The notes below the pieces were generated by a model that was not told where the DNA came from, did not search any database, and worked only from the letters and a program-made list of their open reading frames with translations. This document shows positions 38,512-49,624 of a stretch of DNA of 64,000 bases, piece by piece; position 1 is the stretch's first letter, and each line of letters opens with the position of its first letter. The stretch is from Incurvaria masculella (Eukaryota > Arthropoda > Insecta > Lepidoptera > Incurvariidae). The stretch spans positions 5,337,001 through 5,401,000 of the forward strand of contig OX335660.1 of the NCBI GenBank assembly GCA_946894095.1. The letters run 5' to 3'. The translations under genes were made by a program, and so were the position numbers.

Positions 38512-38871
38512 TGTCAGCTCAATAGCCCAGTGGCGCGACACTTCGGCGATCGCTCTCCGAAGTTAAGCAGCGCTGGGTCCGGTCTGGTCTTGGATGGGTG
38601 ACCATTCGACCGTTGAGAGAGTTCCACGTTAAACTGTAGGTCCCCCTTCCTTACTTACTAGGTGGTAGGGTTAATCCCGCCGCATTGAATGAACGATGGT
38701 CGAAGCGGCAATGAAAATTGTCCGTGTTTTCCATCCAGTTCAATGTAGCCGTGCAATATAAGGAAGGTCCTGGCATGGCACCTAGTTCCCATGTGGTGTG
38801 TTGGGCTAATACCATGACAGAAGGTGTGGTGTTAGCCATCCATGTCCAGTCACATAAAAAAAAAAAAATCT
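38512..38871 (+). mobile_element. SINE, 5S-like head, full length
   Basis: Best copy. Head: CTCTCCGAAGTTAAGCAGCG, CTGGTCTTGGATGGGTGACC, equivalent to 5S rRNA box A and box C. Body: GTAGGTCCCCCTTCCTTACT, AGCGGCAATGAAAATTGTCC. Tail: CATGTCCAGTCACATAAAA and an A run. Confidence 0.88.
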
Positions 38872-39084
38872 TAACAATCCTTAAATCACAAATGTTAATT
38901 TGTGGATTAATCTCGAATATGGATAACAAGAGAACAGACAAGCTGTTATTAGAGGTGACATGGTTACTTCATCGATTGTGTGTTATTTCCGCCGGTCAGG
39001 TGATATTAAAATTTCCGCTGCCCCGTTAGTGTGATGTTTGATTACTACTCACCTACAGCATTTGATATCGAAATATACTCATTA

Positions 39085-39430
39085 TAAATCATTCACGGAT
39101 ATCATTCACCCCTAAGTCAATAAATACAACATCCGACTTGACTCCGATGATCAAGGAGATAAGGGTGCCAATCGGAACACCATTACTTAAATTCCGCTGT
39201 TCTTCTGTCCGTCCGTACACGGTACGGTGAGCGGAGCTTCTAAACTTTTCCAGACTGCACCTGCGACATCCCCTGGAATAATCTGAAGATTGCCTGCGTT
39301 TGGAGTCCATAGGCAACAAACGCGATATGGGACCGTGTGACGGCGACAAGAGCGAGCTAAGAAACGAAAGTGTAGGCGTTTACAACATATTCCCAACTCT
39401 GTGGCCTCAGCACTCCCACAGTGTGCCTGA
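39085..39430. other. Unexplained non-repetitive stretch
   Basis: Even base composition, both strands partly open (plus: DCLRLESIGNKRDMGPCDGD, ELRNESVGVYNIFPTLWP; minus: LGICCKRLHFRFLARSCRR). An acceptor-like TTTTTCAG faces its right edge on the minus strand. No family recognised. Confidence 0.3.
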
Positions 39431-39449
39431 AAAACAACATCCTACTAAT

Positions 39450-39640
39450 ATTATGAAAATGAAATGAAATGAAAATATCATTTATTTGCTCGTTTTACAT
39501 AAAACAATGGCAAAAAGGAACACTTAATACCAAATGGCATTCTCTACCAGTATACCTTAGGGATATCACGAAAACATATTAGGTAGCAAAGAAAAGTAAC
39601 AGAGAGTGTAATAAAACTTAACTAATTGACAAATTTGTAA
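39450..39640 (-). mobile_element. LINE 3' end with short-repeat tail
   Basis: GAAATGAAATGAAAATATCA then TTTATTTGCTCGTTTTACAT; on the minus strand a 3' UTR ending in ATTTC repeats. Same style as 44155 and 45000. Confidence 0.5.
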
Positions 39641-39715
39641 ATATTATAACATATACTTTACAATATAATAAATATATTAATACATAAACTATTTTATAAT
39701 ACTATTACATATAAA

Positions 39716-39753
39716 ATTATATGTATATAAATATATATATATATATACATATA
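39716..39753. repeat. (AT)n microsatellite
   Basis: Alternating AT with ATAT/ACAT interruptions, directly at the cut end of the SINE that follows. Confidence 0.8.
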
Positions 39754-39755
39754 TT

Positions 39756-40012
39756 TGGAAAACACGGACAATTTTCATTGGCGCTTCGACCATCGTTCAT
39801 CCAATGCGATGGTACCAACCCGGGCGGGATAAACCCTACCACCTAGTAAGTAAGGAAGGGGACCTACCGCTTAACGTGGAATCCGAACCACGGCCAGCCT
39901 CTCTCAACGGTCGAATGGTCACCCATCCAAGACCAGACCGGACCCAGCGTTGCTTAACTTCGGAGAGCGATCGCCGAAGTGTCGCGCCACTGGGCCACTG
40001 AGGCTGACCAAA
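39756..40012 (-). mobile_element. SINE, 5S-like head
   Basis: GGAAAACACGGACAATTTTC, CCAATGCGATGGTACCAACC, GGTCACCCATCCAAGACCAG, GCTTAACTTCGGAGAGCGAT. The head is complete; the tail is lost at the AT microsatellite. Confidence 0.83.
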
Positions 40013-40391
40013 TTATTGTATAACCATTAGCATTATTGAACTGTGAAACAATTTATCTTCTTATCAAATAATTAATACATGAATAACAAAATCAACAAAG
40101 TAAATAAAAACTAAAATATTATGCATTAAAAACCCTGAAAGTACACATTTTTATAATAAATAATACATTTCGGCCGTATCGCTGCCAGGCGGCAGGCTGC
40201 CCAACAGACTGGCCGCATTCCCTCTCGGGATAGCTAGGCTCAACCTTTGCCCGAGATACCAGCCAGCCCTCTGGTGATTGCTGATGATTTGATCCTTGTT
40301 TGTCTATTTTAATTCAAAATTATCCATTGGCAATGGAAATAATAAGGATTCTCCCGTAACTCGGAACCTTCGGAAAACATTCGAGGTTAAA

Positions 40392-40700
40392 ACCGGCCAA
40401 GTGCGAGTCGGACTCGCAATCGAAGGGTTCCGTACCATCGGACAAAATTTAACTCAAAAAAATCACGTTTATCACAATATAAGAATTAATTTAATTTTTA
40501 ATTTTAATATTTTTATTTTACCTATTTGTTGTTATAGCGGCAAAATAAATACACACTGTGAACATTTCAGCTGCCTACCTATTACGGTTCATGAAATACA
40601 GCCTTGTGACAGACAGACGGACGGATGGATGGACGGACGGACAGCGGAGACTTAGTAATAGGATTCGGATAGGATAGGACACCCTTTGCGTATGAAACCC
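40392..40700 (+). mobile_element. (GGAC)n element, copy 1
   Basis: ACCGGCCAAGTGCGAGTCGG, GAAGGGTTCCGTACCATCGG, TTGTTGTTATAGCGGCAAAA, CAGCTGCCTACCTATTACGG, then degenerate GGAC/GGAT units and TAGTAATAGGATTC. Confidence 0.78.
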
Positions 40701-40734
40701 AAAAAAGCGACATCCGTCTATCCGACAGAAGCGT

Positions 40735-40945
40735 CGCTATTCGCCCCCTCCTAAACGGCTTGACCGATTTTGATAAAACATTTTTTTTTCTACTAATGAG
40801 GTCACCTAAATGGTTCTAACTATAGTTGGACCCGGTACAAGAAATTGGCCGTTTTGATAACACGCCTGTGAAGTTTTCTATTCACATTTGACCGGGCTCC
40901 GTTCGGGTGAATATCTAAGATAAAATTAACCCGTCCGGAGCCAGC
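40735..40945 (+). repeat. Repeat family J, copy 1
   Basis: CGGCTTGACCGATTTTGATA, ATGAGGTCACCTAAATGGTT, GGGCTCCGTTCGGGTGAATA. A related copy is at 55788-55992. Confidence 0.55.
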
Positions 40946-41269
40946 CCTCAGCTAGCAAGAAATACGTTCCCAACAGGCAACTTCACGAACTCAGAGTCCG
41001 CGACAAACTGGCAACATTATCAAACCGCCGCTATCATACATCGATGCTATTAACAACCTGGCAACTCGGAATGTATTATTGGCCAACCGGCATAATTGCC
41101 TGCCGCTTTGTATGGAAACGAATTACTCTTTCCGGTGGTTTTCGTACATGCCAGGTTAGAGAGGGTAATGCACGCTAATTGCAGTGCTGCTCGGAATATC
41201 CTACTGTTGAGTCCGGGAGTTTAGACCATCCAAACATTACGTTGAATCTATAATTGTGTAACAACATTT

Positions 41270-41586
41270 AAGTTATTCCTGTCAATATCCACACTATCAT
41301 TTGTCACATTTTATCATTATCATTAGCTATTTAATTCAACCATCACAGCGAAGAAGAATTCGATGGTTTTTTTTTTAACGTCCACTTAGTCTAAGTATAC
41401 AAAAGCGTTTGCCACTGCTTACTATGCTACTGCTGTTTCTACTTACTGCTATTGGTATTTTGTGTGTTAATAACTTATTTTAATTCCTTGTAACATCAAC
41501 ATCAAGTATTTGATAATGGGAGAAAACACAGTTAAAAGGCAACATTTTTATGAATTCTCAAAAATCACAAATCATGCCGTAAGCAT
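41270..41586 (+). mobile_element. Repeat family F, copy 2
   Basis: ATTTGTCACATTTTATCATT, TTTAACGTCCACTTAGTCTA, CACAAATCATGCCGTAAGC. Internal segment 41405-41520 differs from copies 1 and 3. It joins a SINE directly at its right end. Confidence 0.55.
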
Positions 41587-41587
41587 C

Positions 41588-41937
41588 GAATGGTATTGGC
41601 CCAATACACCATATTACCGAAGGAATTAGGTACCATGCCAGAACCTTCCCTTTTATGAGCATGGCTACACTGAACTGATTAGAAAACACGGACAACATTT
41701 TTATTGCCGCTTCAACCATAGTTTCATCCAGTGTGGTGATACCAACCCGGGCGGGCTTTACCCTACCACCTAGTAGGAGAAGGGACCTACAGTTTTACAT
41801 GTGTTCCGAACCACGGTACAGCTAACATATGTAACGAAATGCAGTCCAACTCAGAAAGAGAATGAAAATGGTGCATGACCGGGCGCGGATTTGATCCCAG
41901 ACCTCTGCCACTGAACGTGGGAGTTGACTGGAAAGCT
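41588..41937 (-). mobile_element. SINE, tRNA-like head
   Basis: ATTGGCCCAATACACCATAT, CCAACCCGGGCGGGCTTTAC, AATGGTGCATGACCGGGCGC, GATTTGATCCCAGACCTCTG (box B region on the minus strand). Confidence 0.75.
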
Positions 41938-42089
41938 GTCACCGCTCTGCAACTTGAATATAACGTATCTCATTGCAGCGGAGGTGAACATCCAGAATAA
42001 ATATTGTTACATAACATGACACGGTCCAAATATGAACACCTTTCCTTCCGGCTCGCCGTCTTGCGGGAGGCCATTTTTTGCAACTGTAT

Positions 42090-42139
42090 TATATTTTTGT
42101 GTTGCCGAAAGCGTATAGAATATGTAGGAGCCGTTCTGG
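42090..42139 (+). repeat. 50-bp repeat, copy 1
   Basis: Starts TATATTTTTGTGTTGCCGAA and ends TATGTAGGAGCCGTTCTGG; only one or two differences from 44416-44465. Flanks are unrelated. Confidence 0.75.
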
Positions 42140-42239
42140 GTAGTAAATGTTTTGTATCGCGGCATTTTGCGACCATAATGGAACCGCGGTGGCGGTTTGA
42201 AACCATAAAGAAACTGTCACATTTCAAAATATAGTGCCT

Positions 42240-43180
42240 AATTATTCCTGTATGGTTCTGGTATGTCATAATCAAATCCATATTTAATTATTTACACGCG
42301 CAAATTTAATAAAAAAACTATAGCAATAACTTTAAAAACACATTATACTTTTATGTCCTCTAAAACATCTTTTAATAATCAAATATGTAAATGTTTATTA
42401 CATTTGTAATATAATGCCCATCCACTCATTCGCTTTCACAAACACATACACACCCTCACTACACCCCCTTTTTCATTCACACACTCACTCACCCTCCTAA
42501 ACGATTACACTCCTTAATTCTAACATACACACTGTAATGGCAAATCGCATCGCACATGTACATTATATTACATTTATAATAGCATAAACTTGTTAGGCTT
42601 ATATATATTAGTCTTTATTATGTTGGTGATTTTTATCTCATCTATTGTTAGCTGTAAGTTTTCCTCAGAAATAAATAAATACCATCCTAATCTCATTGCA
42701 TACAATTAATTAATAATCGTGTGATATTTTTATTTGATTTCCCTTGTCCATTACATGGATGAGTATAATCACGAAATGTTTCGTTGTATCGTTTTCAGTT
42801 ACGGAAGGCCAGTAAAAATACTTTTTACTACTAGACCAAAAGCACGGTCATTATCGCTTAGACCATCTTTTGTTCGACACGATGTTGCCAGTCACAGTTT
42901 TAATGTCGCAAGCAATTCGTGACAAACCCGTAACCGACGTAAAATGTTAGAAAGAATGTGAGAGAATTCGCTTAACTCTGCACCAATCAGAAGCGTTAAT
43001 ATCGTAACATTTGCGGTGTTACTGGCTAGTATTCAGATTAGTGCGAATTGATCGAATTCCCTTACATTTTACGCAAGTAAAGTCCCTGCATCTTTAGTTG
43101 AAATTCACTTTCAGTCTCAAACATTAGGAAAAATCTGTTTTCGCTCGCTGTGTAGCCCTAATAATTATGTGCTCTGAGTA
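42240..43180. other. Stretch without recognised features
   Basis: AT-rich; 42420-42500 is rich in CA and CTCA. No gene, RNA or repeat family identified. Confidence 0.4.
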
Positions 43181-43185
43181 TTTTT

Positions 43186-43580
43186 TTTATGGAACCTGAC
43201 ATGGATGGCTAATACCACACAACTACCGTTATGATATTAGCGCAATACACCATCTTTCCGAAGGAATAAGATGCCATGCCAGGACCTTCTCTTTACGAGC
43301 ACGGCTATATTGAACTAGATGGAAAACACGGACAATTTTTAATGTTTTATCGCTTTCATCCAATGCGATGGTACCAGCCCGGGGGGCTTAAAGTTAAGGG
43401 ACCTACAGTTTTACATGGGTTCCGAACCATTGGACAGCTCGCATTCGCAACGAAATCCAGACTTATCCAACTCAGAAAGAGAAAGAAAGTGGTGCATCAA
43501 CGGGGCAAGGATTTGAACCAGGACCTCTGGTATACTAGGCAAGTCCCCGCACCACTAGGCTACGAGCCGCTCATAGTATC
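43186..43580 (-). mobile_element. SINE, tRNA-like head, nearly full
   Basis: TATGGAACCTGACATGGATG, GGAAAACACGGACAATTTTT, ATGCGATGGTACCAGCCCGG, GGATTTGAACCAGGACCTCT, CACCACTAGGCTACGAGCCG. Confidence 0.83.
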
Positions 43581-43599
43581 CTATATCCTTAAACCTGTG

Positions 43600-44150
43600 A
43601 CTACCGACTCGAGAAATCACAGGCTTCATCGGCTTTATGTAACCAGAAGTAAAAGAAACCTAGCTATTGATAGCTACAGAGCTGACTGGTACGACACGTT
43701 TAGTAGTCATACCGGTCTAACTGGACTGACTTTGAATCCGGGCGCAGGAGAATGTAGAACACGTATGGAGATTACTGTGTCATTTTTGATATGTGCCAAA
43801 CTTCAAGAGCAATGGTAATACAGCGGCGAAAACCGAATTCATTATATTAGAACTTAGTTAAACTTAAGCTTTGTTAATTCCAGGATGATTAACTTTTTCC
43901 GAGATAAGTCCCCATCCGAAACGTTTCATCATACGAAACTTACGCAAAGAAGCTTCGCTTGAAAAAGCTCGTAGAAAAAGGTATATTTGTGATTACTATT
44001 ATAATTTGAAGGGCGTGATAACAGCTGATTGCGTCAGTTCGGTAATGGCGTAAGTAAAATAATATTTAATACAATTTTATAGTTACTGCAATTAATTTAG
44101 ATAATGAAAAAAGTAAACGTAAAGTAGATTGACGGTCTAGCTATTATTTA
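43600..44150. other. Stretch without recognised features
   Basis: Partly open plus-strand frames up to 43818 are a continuation of the SINE frame. No motif recognised. Confidence 0.4.
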
Positions 44151-44154
44151 AATA

Positions 44155-44350
44155 CTATGAAAGAAAGAAAGAAAGAAAAATCGTTTATTTGTCTCTTTTT
44201 TGCATTAAACTTAAGTACATAGTAACGATGAAAAGTAAATAACAGTAGACAAAATGGACCCATCGCAGCATATGCTATAAATAATGTGTCTATAGCGCTG
44301 ATATTATGGTGGGCCCGGGTGGTGATATGAGTAACCGGGGAAAGGATACA
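44155..44350 (-). mobile_element. LINE 3' end with (GAAA)n tail
   Basis: (GAAA)n at 44158-44181, then ATCGTTTATTTGTCTCTTTT and ACTTAAGTACATAGTAACGA. Same arrangement as 39450 and 45000. Confidence 0.5.
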
Positions 44351-44415
44351 TAGAATGAACAAATAAATTAATACGAAAAAAAAAATTTACAGGTGTTCTA
44401 CATTTAACACTTTGC

Positions 44416-44465
44416 TATATTTTTGTGTTGCCGAAAGCGAATAGAATATGTAGGAGCCGTTCTGG
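44416..44465 (+). repeat. 50-bp repeat, copy 2
   Basis: TATATTTTTGTGTTGCCGAA and TATGTAGGAGCCGTTCTGG, as at 42090-42139. Confidence 0.75.
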
Positions 44466-44997
44466 CTGAAAAATAGTAACTAATTAAGAAACAGAACTTA
44501 TAGTTCCACAAAAAGCACCAAGAAACGTAAAAATAAAAGTAAAAGTAACGCTACAGACATATAAAAAAAAACACGTCTCAAACAAGACTTAGTAACAGAA
44601 AAAAAAATAATAATAAATCTAACCAAGTAGATAACCAAACATTTACATAAAATAGACCGTCTCAATTTATGCACGCATAAAATTCTATATGCAAGGACAG
44701 GTGGGGGGAGACTATCAAAATCTATACTACATATCCATGGCACCCCTTCATTGCATGTAGATCCATCTACTTTTAGATTAAGATTTACTTGAGGGCAGAT
44801 TTCTTCAATGGTCTGATAAACAGTCAGATAGCTATTCGACGGATTTATTTAGGCCTATGCTTATCCATCCGTTATAGTAAGTCCATATTATTATTAGTAA
44901 AATCATAGGCAGATAATTGTGATAGAAGATATATTTCTCCGGTAATGACTATCCGTATTTTGACAAACGTAAATTTGTATTATAAGTCCGATAAGTA

Positions 44998-45105
44998 CTC
45001 AAATCAAATCAAATCAAAATAATTTATTGCATTATCACTTACAATAGTACGTACAAAATGGTGAACAAGCGGTACTAAAAATATAAGTTTAGTAACTTAG
45101 GTTTT
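44998..45105 (-). mobile_element. LINE 3' end with (CAAAT)n tail
   Basis: CAAATCAAATCAAATCAAAA, then TAATTTATTGCATTATCACT and GTACAAAATGGTGAACAAGC. Reverse orientation. Confidence 0.5.
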
Positions 45106-45111
45106 TTTTTT

Positions 45112-45200
45112 TTTATGTGACTGCACATGGATGGCTAATACCACACCTTCTGTCATGGTATTAGCCCAACACACCACATGGGAACTAGGTGCCATGCCAT
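45112..45200 (-). mobile_element. SINE tail fragment
   Basis: TATGTGACTGCACATGGATG, CTGTCATGGTATTAGCCCAA, CACATGGGAACTAGGTGCCA. Almost the same as 62780-62875. Confidence 0.75.
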
Positions 45201-45543
45201 AGGTGTAGCAATAGTTTTGCACTTTCGCGAACACTCCAATATCAAATATCATACTACTATCTGAGGATTGAAAAATCCGCCCTTAGTTGAATTGTTTTCC
45301 ACGCTACTGAAGAGGTTTTGCAAATGAATGGATTACGTATCGACTTGTAATATTGTGTTAATAACGTTGGCAGTACGTGTGCAACAGTTGTAAATATGGT
45401 GAAGGTATTATTTCCGTGCGATAATAATGTTGTATGCGACGGGCACGTATTGCAATACAAAACGTACAAAGACAACAGCATCTATCTACAATGAGAGTTG
45501 TAGATAGACACTGCCGCAGTATGTTACAGTAGAGACACGTTAA

Positions 45544-46014
45544 GGCCCTGGTACTAGCCAAATCGCAAAGTTAGACGAGGCACCCCAATTTAACTAACTA
45601 AGTCTGACGATTATAAGTGTCATTTTTACAATATATGATTCCTTGTCTAGGAATCAACCTATTTTCGTTAATGTATGTTTCCTTTTTCTATACAAAATAC
45701 ATTGCGGAAACGGTGTCCATTTCCGAACTTTTTTGACTAAATGTAGAAATCTAAAAGCAAATGGAATTTTTTGTTTATGCATATATACTGTTTTCGCTTA
45801 TATCTAGAAATCGAATTACTTTCAGATTTCTAATGAGAAAAATCAACTTTTTTATTTTAATTATTATTTAAATAAATGATGGAATCAAACAATATTAACA
45901 ATCCATTATCAGTCTGGAGTTCTATTTGGATTTGCTGAAGCGTTTCACTACATATTATTACATTTGTTAAAAAGTGCATTTGTATGGCGCGAGTAGTTGG
46001 CTGGTACTAGCGCC
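45544..46014 (-). mobile_element. MITE-A copy 3 (471 bp)
   Basis: TTAA on both sides; GGCCCTGGTACTAGCCAAAT to GTTGGCTGGTACTAGCGCC. Length within one base of copy 2, so recent. Confidence 0.88.
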
Positions 46015-46221
46015 TTAATCTAACGTAAATGTTATTTATAGGGAAACTGGAGCTCAATGAAGGACGCGTTTGTCAAAACTATCAAGTAAATTGAGTTTAA
46101 ATTAAGAGGCTAATGATTATAATCTAAGAGCTACGTCTGCACGTTTAGATTGTTTGATAACTTATCTTATATCCAAGATATAATCCTTGAAAGATGTTTA
46201 AGGGCGTTCATTATCGATTTC

Positions 46222-46455
46222 TTTTACTGAAAAATACAGATATTTAAAAAAAAACATACTGACATAGAATAAAGCTTTGTCAAGTGATCAAAAAAGTGAT
46301 TAAAATCTGACAACGTCGGGTAGGGAAACGTTAGGGCCTGAAAGACGATTTCGCTATTTTAATGGCAGTTGAAATAGTACCTTGGCCAATGGACAAAGAA
46401 TGCGTTTCTTAAAATTTTCAAATCTTAGATTTCCTGTGACTTCACGCCAGCCGTC
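46222..46455 (-). mobile_element. Repeat family E, copy 3 (partial)
   Basis: ACTGAAAAATACAGATATTT, GCCTGAAAGACGATTTCGC, CTTGGCCAATGGACAAAGAA, TTTCCTGTGACTTCACG. Reverse orientation; the far end is missing. Confidence 0.7.
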
Positions 46456-48915
46456 ACTTTTCTCTTCTGTGGGCTTTACCTCGGTGGAGTAGGAACCAGA
46501 CGAGAGATGGCGCCACTATCCGCGACGTGCAATTACCTTAGGCCTTCACAATGCGGAAATTATAAGTTCCACGAAGATGTGCCGATGGCGAGCACGCTAA
46601 CTGGCGAAGTACATCATTACTAGACTCGCGCGTCAAAAATGGTAACGATAACGTCAACGGCTGAAATTGGATTCACGGTATAAAGACCAACCCTCTGAAG
46701 TTAAATGTTTCAGTCTGCCTGTTCCAAGTGGTTGCGTAACGTAGATAAGGCGCCTGAAAATGTAGTTATGGCGATAAAAAAATATACATGATGAGGCAAA
46801 TGGATGCAAATGACGAAGCATGAAAGTATCAGTACATACTTGCTAAGCAATACAAGAACTGAACAAATCTTTGGTTGCATTTCGTAATTGTAGGCGATTT
46901 AGGTTACAGATATAACGTTAGGTATATTTAAGTATTTAATTAAATAACCGACTGGTTATTGTTGTATTATTAATAGATATCAATGTTTCCAGACAATCAG
47001 TATATTCATCAGCAGGTATATACCAGCATCTATCTTTTATAGCCAATCTAGATAACGCAAGGACAGACCGACATATTTAGCATCAGAGGGTTGGTCTCTA
47101 ACATGTGAACCCAGATTCAGCCATTTACCTTATCGTGCCCAAAAATGTCGTGACCTCCCGGAATATACGGACATTCGCAATCCCTCTCGGCGGATACTTC
47201 GCACCGGGAGACATCGGAACCAACGTGTCTGTGATTTGCATGTAACTATAATGATAAGTCATTTGATTACGCAAAGAATCAATATACAGGCTGAATAAAC
47301 ATCGACTGCATGAATTTCTAACGAGATATTTCCAAATTAAAAATGAGGTTATTTTTTTCGTTGAGATAGACGAAATCCATTCCCATATATTTTGTCGAAT
47401 TCGCGTGATCGAATGGTGTTTTTTTTATTGAAGAAATCAACTGCATACAGTAAAAGTTGTACATACACAATACACTAAAAATAAAGCCAATTATAGATTT
47501 CTCTATCTTAAATAAATTAGAACAGATAGTGACAAAAGAAAACATTTTCTAAATTAAAGATAATAAACAAAAATGCTCATAGAATAATAAAAACATAGGT
47601 AATACACAGTATAACTATGTCTGTAGGATTTATTTGTGTGGGTGTATAGTCTTATGAGTTCATATGGTCAAAGAGGTGTGAGGGTGAATTTGTGAATTTG
47701 AGCAACTTTATGTGAGTTATAAAAATAGAAAAGTACCTCTACTTATAGAGCGCGTAAAACCCTAAGTGACAAACCAGTTTCACTCGTCTCGCTCGCGCAA
47801 TAATACAATAATAAGTTTTACGCACTTTATCATGCGACTTTGAACGTGAGAATTTCGTGTTGAATTAAAGAATTTAAGCAATTTCACAACATCGTTTATT
47901 TCTTGAAACGAGTAATACATCATATAAAGACTACAGTTCGCGCCAAACTGAAATGTGCCTCTAAAGTTAGCGCGTATCTGTACGCGCGCGGCGCATATAA
48001 GTTTGGCGCGTACTGTAACGTGGTTAAAAAAAGGACTGGCAGTCATGTACTTTTTAAATTCTTATACTCTTTACACCAACTGGAAAAAATCACTTAAAGT
48101 GTCCGCCCCTATGCAGTTCCTTACGTTGGATTGAATTACTCTAAGAAGTTCCATTATATTCATTTTTATTTACCGAATTGAGCGACGAATGAAATCGATC
48201 GCGAGTTCGGGCGACCAGAATTAAGTTTTCCCGCTGTTACTACGTTCAATAGCATTGACATGTAAAAGCTAAGAAAATGCCTTTTCATACAATTCTGTCG
48301 CCTGTTGCGGTATTCCGATATTCCGTTTTAGCGTTTTTTATGTAATTCTTGCATGGTTTTACCACACAATTGGGCATTTTGGGGCGCATTATCGGTCAGA
48401 GGCTACGCACAGGCGTATGACGAAAGCGAGCGGCTGTCTGGCGACCAAGTGGTGTCTCCGCAACGCATATAATACCACTTTTGTTGCTCCATGCAGCCCC
48501 TGTCATTACGTAGTAATATGTATGTCTATGTTCAATAGTTTGATAATATTATATTAGTGGAACCCTTGCATAATTCGAAGCCGCGAAAAGCATCCTGTAC
48601 TGTTGACTTGCACAACAACTTAAATGAGTCCATGTTTGAATTTTATGGAGCTAGCAGAAATGTGCAGGTCCGCTTGCGTGGCAATTTCGAATGTCATAGC
48701 ATGCACTGATCGCGCTTTGCCTACCACCAGTGCGAGTATACCAATTCTGGTAATTCCAATTTGATGAATCAGGAATGTTCTCATGAGAGATTGTGGAGGC
48801 ACAAGGCAGCGCCATGCGGAATTAGTGGCAGGAAATGAAACAATTCCATGTGTTTCCGAATTTGGCCAAAGCGAAATGTTACATATTCACTTCTATAAGC
48901 GATCCGTAAAGGAAA
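46456..48915. other. 2.5 kb without a recognised gene
   Basis: Mixed composition. One inverted pair, ACAGTTCGCGCCAAACTG (near 47932) and AAGTTTGGCGCGTACTGT (near 48000), may mark a small fold-back element. Nothing else identified. Confidence 0.4.
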
Positions 48916-48921
48916 AAAAAC

Positions 48922-49197
48922 TGTCCAAGTGCGAGTCGGACTCACACACGAAGGGTTCCGTACCATCGACAATATTTAACACAAAGAACCACGTTTTTGG
49001 TACGGGACCCCGTTTATTTTCATTATTTTAAATATACATATTTGTTGTTGTAGCGGCAAAATAAATAAACACCCTGTGAAAATGTCAGCTGCCTACCTAT
49101 TACGATTCATGAGATACGGACGGACGGACGGTCGGAAGGACGGCGGAGTCTTAGTAATAGGGTTCCGTTTGGTACCCTTCAGGGACGGAACCCTAAA
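48922..49197 (+). mobile_element. (GGAC)n element, copy 2
   Basis: AAGTGCGAGTCGGACTCACA, CGAAGGGTTCCGTACCATCG, GTTGTAGCGGCAAAATAAAT, short GGAC run near 49118-49142, CAGGGACGGAACCCTAAAAA. Confidence 0.8.
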
Positions 49198-49284
49198 AAT
49201 ATGCAGGAAGTTATTTAATGTTCAGTGAGGATTCAGGAGTGTGTATTCCGTATTTCAACTAATTTGTGCAATAATTGGAATCGA

Positions 49285-49624
49285 ACAACTTTCCGTCCAA
49301 TGCGATCGTACCAACCCGGCCGGGCTTAACCCTTCCACCTAGCAGGAAAAGGGGACCTACGCAAAACGGTAGGTGGACGGATTCACAGCCCGCATTCGTA
49401 ACGAAATGCACTTATTCAACTCTGAAAGATAAAGATAGTGGTGCGTCAACGGGGCGGGGATTTGAACCCAGACCTCTTCTAGCCCTACTACCTAGTAAGT
49501 AAGGAAGGCGACCGACGGATATAAGTGGAATCCGAACCACGGCCAGCTTCAACGACCGAAAACGGTCACCCATCCAGAACTCAACCATGCCCCGAGAGCT
49601 ACGCGCCACTAGGCTAGCGAGACT
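49285..49624 (-). mobile_element. Two SINE heads joined (tRNA-like then 5S-like)
   Basis: 49285-49478: ATGCGATCGTACCAACCCGG, GGGGATTTGAACCCAGACCT (tRNA-like). 49479-49624: CCCTACTACCTAGTAAGTAA, GGTCACCCATCCAGAACTCA, GCGCCACTAGGCTAGCGAG (5S-like). Same orientation, no gap. Confidence 0.7.

Noticed and set aside
38515..38612. Genuine 5S rRNA gene
   Set aside because: Only the internal promoter region resembles 5S rRNA; the ends are missing and a SINE body follows directly.
43276..43818. 180-codon plus-strand frame
   Set aside because: The first part is a reversed SINE and the rest has no recognisable domain; probably fortuitous.
47780..48046. Minus-strand frame of 88 codons
   Set aside because: No splice or family support; overlaps a possible fold-back element.
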